Assembly: GCA_013002925.1 (NCBI GenBank)
Contig: JABDLQ010000131.1
Coordinates: 1-8,803 of the forward strand
From: Gammaproteobacteria bacterium
GTDB lineage: Bacteria > Pseudomonadota > Gammaproteobacteria > Steroidobacterales > SZUA-146
Reading direction: 5' to 3'
DNA length: 8,803 nt
The notes beneath the pieces are model-generated. The model ran no database searches. It saw only the letters and a program-made list of their open reading frames with translations, and had not been told where the DNA came from. The first letter of the stretch is position 1; every line of letters begins with the position of its first letter. Made by a program: the position numbers and the translations under genes. This document shows, one piece after another, positions 5,759-8,803 of this stretch.

Positions 5759-7924
5759 TCAGGGGAGGGAAATGCTCGTCGCACCCAGTGAATACGTAAA
5801 TTGCACCCCGACGACGTAAACGTTGTAGTTATAGGGATCGGCACCCAGTGTCAGCACGGTCGGAAGCGTAGCGGGTCCTACCTGGTCAAGTGCCCAGTCA
5901 GTAGAACTGAAATCTTCAAAACGAAGCTGCAAGGAGGCGCTCAGGCGATCAGATTTGTGGTACACGAGTCGCAGTCGAAACGAGTCCAGATTGGTTTGAA
6001 GATCCGGAAATGGCGACAGAGCACCGGTAGCGGATACCGTCGTTATGGTGCTGTCGCCGTCCGTGTGAGTGTAGTCCATGAACAGGTCCATGTCTGTGGC
6101 CAGGCCGCGTATGGCAATGCCGGCGCTACCGGTGAAAAACTCGTCATCATGCCGCGCCCGCCAGTCCGGCCGGGCAAAGGACTGGCTCCCGGTCTGCTCG
6201 GCTTCAATGTCATCCCATCCCCCATTCAGGTACAGGGTGGTCTTGTCACTAATACGCCAATCCAGGTCCGCGCTGTAACTGACCTCATCACTTGACAGCA
6301 ACCCCAGGACCGACTGCGTGTAATTGTCGTTGGAGACCCGGACTGATGCGCTCAGCGTAATGGGCATGTTGGGCAAATCTGCAGTGGCGTTGAAACTGCC
6401 GTATTCGCGGAACCGGTACGCCAGGTTGTATTTGCGCAACAGGGGATTCTGCGCCAGGGCGACGGGTGTCGTTAGATCATAACGATCGATTTCGCGCTTG
6501 GCCGTGCCGCCCTTGATCCGGAACTGCCACAACGGCCGCGGTCGCCATTGCAGCTGAGCCCAGGAATCCTTTTCGGTCTGCTCTGCAACCTCCTGAAAAT
6601 CACGATCAGTTTCCGTGCGCTCAAAGCCGGCAGCAACTTTAAAGTTATCAATAAGATCCCACGTGGTCCTGAGATTTAACTTCGTCCGTTCATAGCTAAA
6701 GGGAATGTTGGTTTCCAGGGCGCCGGAATCAAAGCTGTCAACAATGACTCTCTGCCATTGGTCACGTGGCGTCTGGTTGTCGCGCTCGTCATGGGTCCAG
6801 TTAAATCGAACACGTGCGCGCGGCACAGGGCGGGTTACCACCGACAATGACCAGTGTGTGGTGTCTACGGAACCGTCCAGCCGCGCGCGTGGCAGAGCCC
6901 TGGCGAGCCCTGGATTGGTTGTATAGGGCAATAAGCTGTCATGCTGGTCGATCTTTCCAAGTTGTGTCGACAATGCGAGCACCGTGTTATAACGCTCCAG
7001 GCGGTAGCTCCCTGAGGCGGACACGCGCTGATACTGGTTATCGGGCTCTTGAGCCAGCCGTCCACGTGCAGCGGCCGCAGGCGCTGTAAACGGGTTGTCC
7101 CAGGTTACGGACCAGTTGTTATTGCGGAACCAGCCGGCGTGATAGCCAAGCCGGATTTGGCCATTATCGCCGGTGTAGCTAAGCCCGATGTCGACATCAT
7201 CCGTTTGATAGTCCATAGATACGGGTAACAAAGCAGCTTGTGTGAAATACGAACCACCGATGATGCGGTTACCATCGCGTTCTTCGTGCCGGTAATCCGC
7301 AGTGAATTTGAATGGTGATGACTGCGATCGATAATTTCCACCCAGTGTCACGGCCTGCCGCTCGGTTGCGATGTTTTGCGGGCGCAAACTGCCGGATAAG
7401 GCCGTAAACCCGGACGTCAGACCCGAGTCTGTCCAGCCTGCCGGTTCTGTCAGCTGATCACTACCGGCTGCCCTGAAAATTGTCGACGTTGTATTGAACC
7501 GATAATGAGGAGTCTCTCGATACTCCAGATAATAACCATAAGTGCCGGGGTTACCGCCTTCAAGCTGGCCGCTACGGGAATCCAGACCGAGATCTTCGAG
7601 TGCCCATACCATGCGATGATTGTCGGTGGTGTAGATACCATCACCGGTTGCCAGTGCAACCGCACCCTGTTCGTCCTCACCGTAGTCATTACCGAATTTG
7701 GCCGAATCGTCGCTGACATAACCGGCGCCGGCACTGTATGTCGCTCGATAACCGCTGTCGAACGGACACGCTTCACAGGCCCAATCAGAAAAATCTACGT
7801 CAGCGGCAATGACACCACTGGCGAGCAACAGCGAAGACGCGGAAACTGCTGAAAGCTGTGCCAGGCGCGTGAGCCAAACCCGTAACGGGCTTTGCAGGAT
7901 GTGCTGTGTCGTTTTGATATCCAT
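5759..7924 (-). CDS. mtrB: MtrB/PioB-family decaheme-associated outer-membrane beta-barrel
   Basis: The 721-residue product has a signal peptide (hydrophobic stretch about 22-40, cleavage probably near IAAD) and then DWACEACPF, the N-terminal CxxC motif (Cys50, Cys53) characteristic of MtrB homologues. The remainder is a long series of alternating polar/hydrophobic strands with aromatic girdles and turns rich in Asp/Asn/Gly, as in a large porin. Length fits the family (Shewanella MtrB is close to 700 residues). MtrB/PioB forms a sheath around the decaheme MtrA/PioA, giving an electron conduit through the outer membrane. The gene starts 1 nt after the decaheme gene, confirming the pair. The last strand (YVVGVQFTYSL) is followed by GATSISLP instead of ending in an aromatic residue. 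No MtrC-like surface cytochrome lies downstream; upstream is out of view. Confidence 0.95.
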   Translation of the reverse strand: MDIKTTQHILQSPLRVWLTRLAQLSAVSASSLLLASGVIAADVDFSDWACEACPFDSGYRATYSAGAGYVSDDSAKFGNDYGEDEQGAVALATGDGIYTTDNHRMVWALEDLGLDSRSGQLEGGNPGTYGYYLEYRETPHYRFNTTSTIFRAAGSDQLTEPAGWTDSGLTSGFTALSGSLRPQNIATERQAVTLGGNYRSQSSPFKFTADYRHEERDGNRIIGGSYFTQAALLPVSMDYQTDDVDIGLSYTGDNGQIRLGYHAGWFRNNNWSVTWDNPFTAPAAAARGRLAQEPDNQYQRVSASGSYRLERYNTVLALSTQLGKIDQHDSLLPYTTNPGLARALPRARLDGSVDTTHWSLSVVTRPVPRARVRFNWTHDERDNQTPRDQWQRVIVDSFDSGALETNIPFSYERTKLNLRTTWDLIDNFKVAAGFERTETDRDFQEVAEQTEKDSWAQLQWRPRPLWQFRIKGGTAKREIDRYDLTTPVALAQNPLLRKYNLAYRFREYGSFNATADLPNMPITLSASVRVSNDNYTQSVLGLLSSDEVSYSADLDWRISDKTTLYLNGGWDDIEAEQTGSQSFARPDWRARHDDEFFTGSAGIAIRGLATDMDLFMDYTHTDGDSTITTVSATGALSPFPDLQTNLDSFRLRLVYHKSDRLSASLQLRFEDFSSTDWALDQVGPATLPTVLTLGADPYNYNVYVVGVQFTYSLGATSISLP

Positions 7925-7925
7925 A

Positions 7926-8803
7926 CTATCGACTCAACCCGGAACCCGATGGGTGATTGGAACCGTGGACTTGTGAATGGCAATTCATACAGCTGTTGCC
8001 CAATAGATACGGGGACGGTGCAGCGCCGCCAGTCGGCAATCCCCCGGGGGTCTGGACAACACTGGGATGTCCGGCCTGTGAATGACAGCTTTGGCACAGT
8101 AACGGTGCCCGTCGTACGAGCATGCCAGGTTGACTGGCGCCGTGCGGATTATGGCAGCTCAAACAATCTTCGGCGACCGGTGCATGTTCCCACAGGAACG
8201 GGCCGCGCTTCTCAGCGTGGCAGGAAAAGCACGTCGTATTGACATCCTGCTGTTGTAAATCCGCGCTGGCAGTCGTGCCATGCGGGTTATGGCAGCTGCT
8301 GCATGACATTTTGCCGTTGTGCAACGGGTGTGCAAATGGTTTACGTGATTGTGTCCGTTGCTCGGCGTGACATGAAAAACAGCTTTCGTTTTGTGTCGCT
8401 GGATGCGCCATTGCATCCTTTGGGGCATGCACCGTGTGACAGCTGGCACAGCTGATTTCGTTGGCAGCGTGTGCACCGCTGTGCCAGGCCACGCCGGCAT
8501 CAGCGGTATGGCATCCCAGGCACATCTGGTTTTGCGTGCCAGCGTCGGTGGGGTCATCTTTCAGAAAGGACAGGATTGCAGGGCGTTCCTGGCCACGTCT
8601 GACACGTCCTGAATGATCGCCTCCGGGCCCATGGCAAGCTTCACACTGCAACTGGCGAGCGCCAAAAGGGGAGTGCGGATTGTCCGGTGACCCGTGGGGA
8701 GTACGAAATATCGCCAACGTAACCTGGTCATCGTGACAACTAAGACAGGTATCGGCACCTTTGCGACTATAAGGCACTGCAGGGGCTTCCGCGTCTGCAG
8801 TGT
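7926..8803 (-). CDS. mtrA: Decaheme c-type cytochrome, MtrA/DmsE/PioA family (5' end outside window)
   Basis: The frame stays open to the window edge; 291 residues are visible before TAG 7926-7928. It contains exactly ten CxxCH heme sites, starting at visible residues 19, 53, 94, 118, 141, 167, 191, 213, 236 and 271 (CLSCH, CEACH, CLGCH, CASCH, CFSCH, CSSCH, CFSCH, CLSCH, CQSCH, CMNCH). The beginning (YSRKGADTCLSCHDD) and the repeated CHNPHG are typical of the DmsE/MtrA family. The protein is periplasmic and inserts into the MtrB barrel, wiring electrons across the outer membrane. GTG at 8775-8777 is in frame, but eight further codons run upstream to the edge without a stop, and a signal peptide must precede, so the true start lies outside. 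Direction of electron flow (Mtr-type reduction or Mto/Pio-type Fe(II) oxidation) cannot be decided here. Confidence 0.96.
   Translation of the reverse strand, partial: TADAEAPAVPYSRKGADTCLSCHDDQVTLAIFRTPHGSPDNPHSPFGARQLQCEACHGPGGDHSGRVRRGQERPAILSFLKDDPTDAGTQNQMCLGCHTADAGVAWHSGAHAANEISCASCHTVHAPKDAMAHPATQNESCFSCHAEQRTQSRKPFAHPLHNGKMSCSSCHNPHGTTASADLQQQDVNTTCFSCHAEKRGPFLWEHAPVAEDCLSCHNPHGASQPGMLVRRAPLLCQSCHSQAGHPSVVQTPGGLPTGGAAPSPYLLGNSCMNCHSQVHGSNHPSGSGLSR

Noticed and set aside
5801..6295. 164-codon open frame on the plus strand inside mtrB
   Set aside because: Antisense shadow of the MtrB barrel with no coherent hydrophobic or domain pattern.
8775..8777. GTG as the start of the decaheme cytochrome
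   Set aside because: The frame continues upstream to the window edge without a stop and no signal peptide follows this GTG, so the true start is outside the window.
1..8803. tRNA/rRNA genes, CRISPR arrays, insertion sequences, toxin-antitoxin or phage genes
   Set aside because: Nothing with cloverleaf structure, regularly spaced repeats, transposase motifs or terminal inverted repeats was seen on either strand by eye.

Overview
The window looks like a chromosomal segment of a respiratory gammaproteobacterium. The base composition is moderate (about mid-50s % G+C by eye, not computed). It carries the end of a Na+-translocating NADH:quinone reductase (NQR) operon followed by its flavin transferase and maturation factor, a short c-type cytochrome region, and an outer-membrane MtrA/MtrB-type electron conduit. 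The gene content supports a bacterium with a sodium-motive respiratory chain and extracellular or metal-linked electron transfer. A species cannot be named from sequence alone.

Layout, plus strand first. Positions 1-1979 hold a tightly packed operon tail: the 3' end of nqrF, apbE (FAD:protein FMN transferase, which flavinylates NqrB and NqrC), nqrM (four-cysteine membrane maturation factor) and a small two-CBS-domain protein. Convergent to it, at 2057-3016 on the minus strand, is a UbiA-superfamily prenyltransferase resembling MenA. A divergent intergenic region (3017-3227) has promoter-like sequences for both directions. It leads on the plus strand to a secreted diheme cytochrome c (3228-3842) and a small SnoaL/NTF2-like protein (3902-4297).

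From 8803 down to 4358 the minus strand is one compact operon. It contains a decaheme MtrA/DmsE/PioA-type cytochrome (5' end outside the window), an MtrB/PioB-type outer-membrane beta-barrel with the N-terminal CxxC motif, and a HemN-like radical SAM protein. The three genes are separated by 1 and 9 nt, so they are probably co-transcribed.

Working model: NQR feeds electrons into the quinone pool, the prenyltransferase may supply a (naphtho)quinone, the diheme cytochrome is a plausible periplasmic carrier, and MtrAB carries electrons across the outer membrane. The direction, metal reduction or Fe(II) oxidation, cannot be told from this window. The least explained element is the radical SAM protein fused into the mtrAB operon: it is HemN-like but lacks the HemN-type fourth cysteine. 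No RNA genes, mobile elements, CRISPR arrays or attachment sites were seen, and no gene-free stretch exceeds 300 bases.
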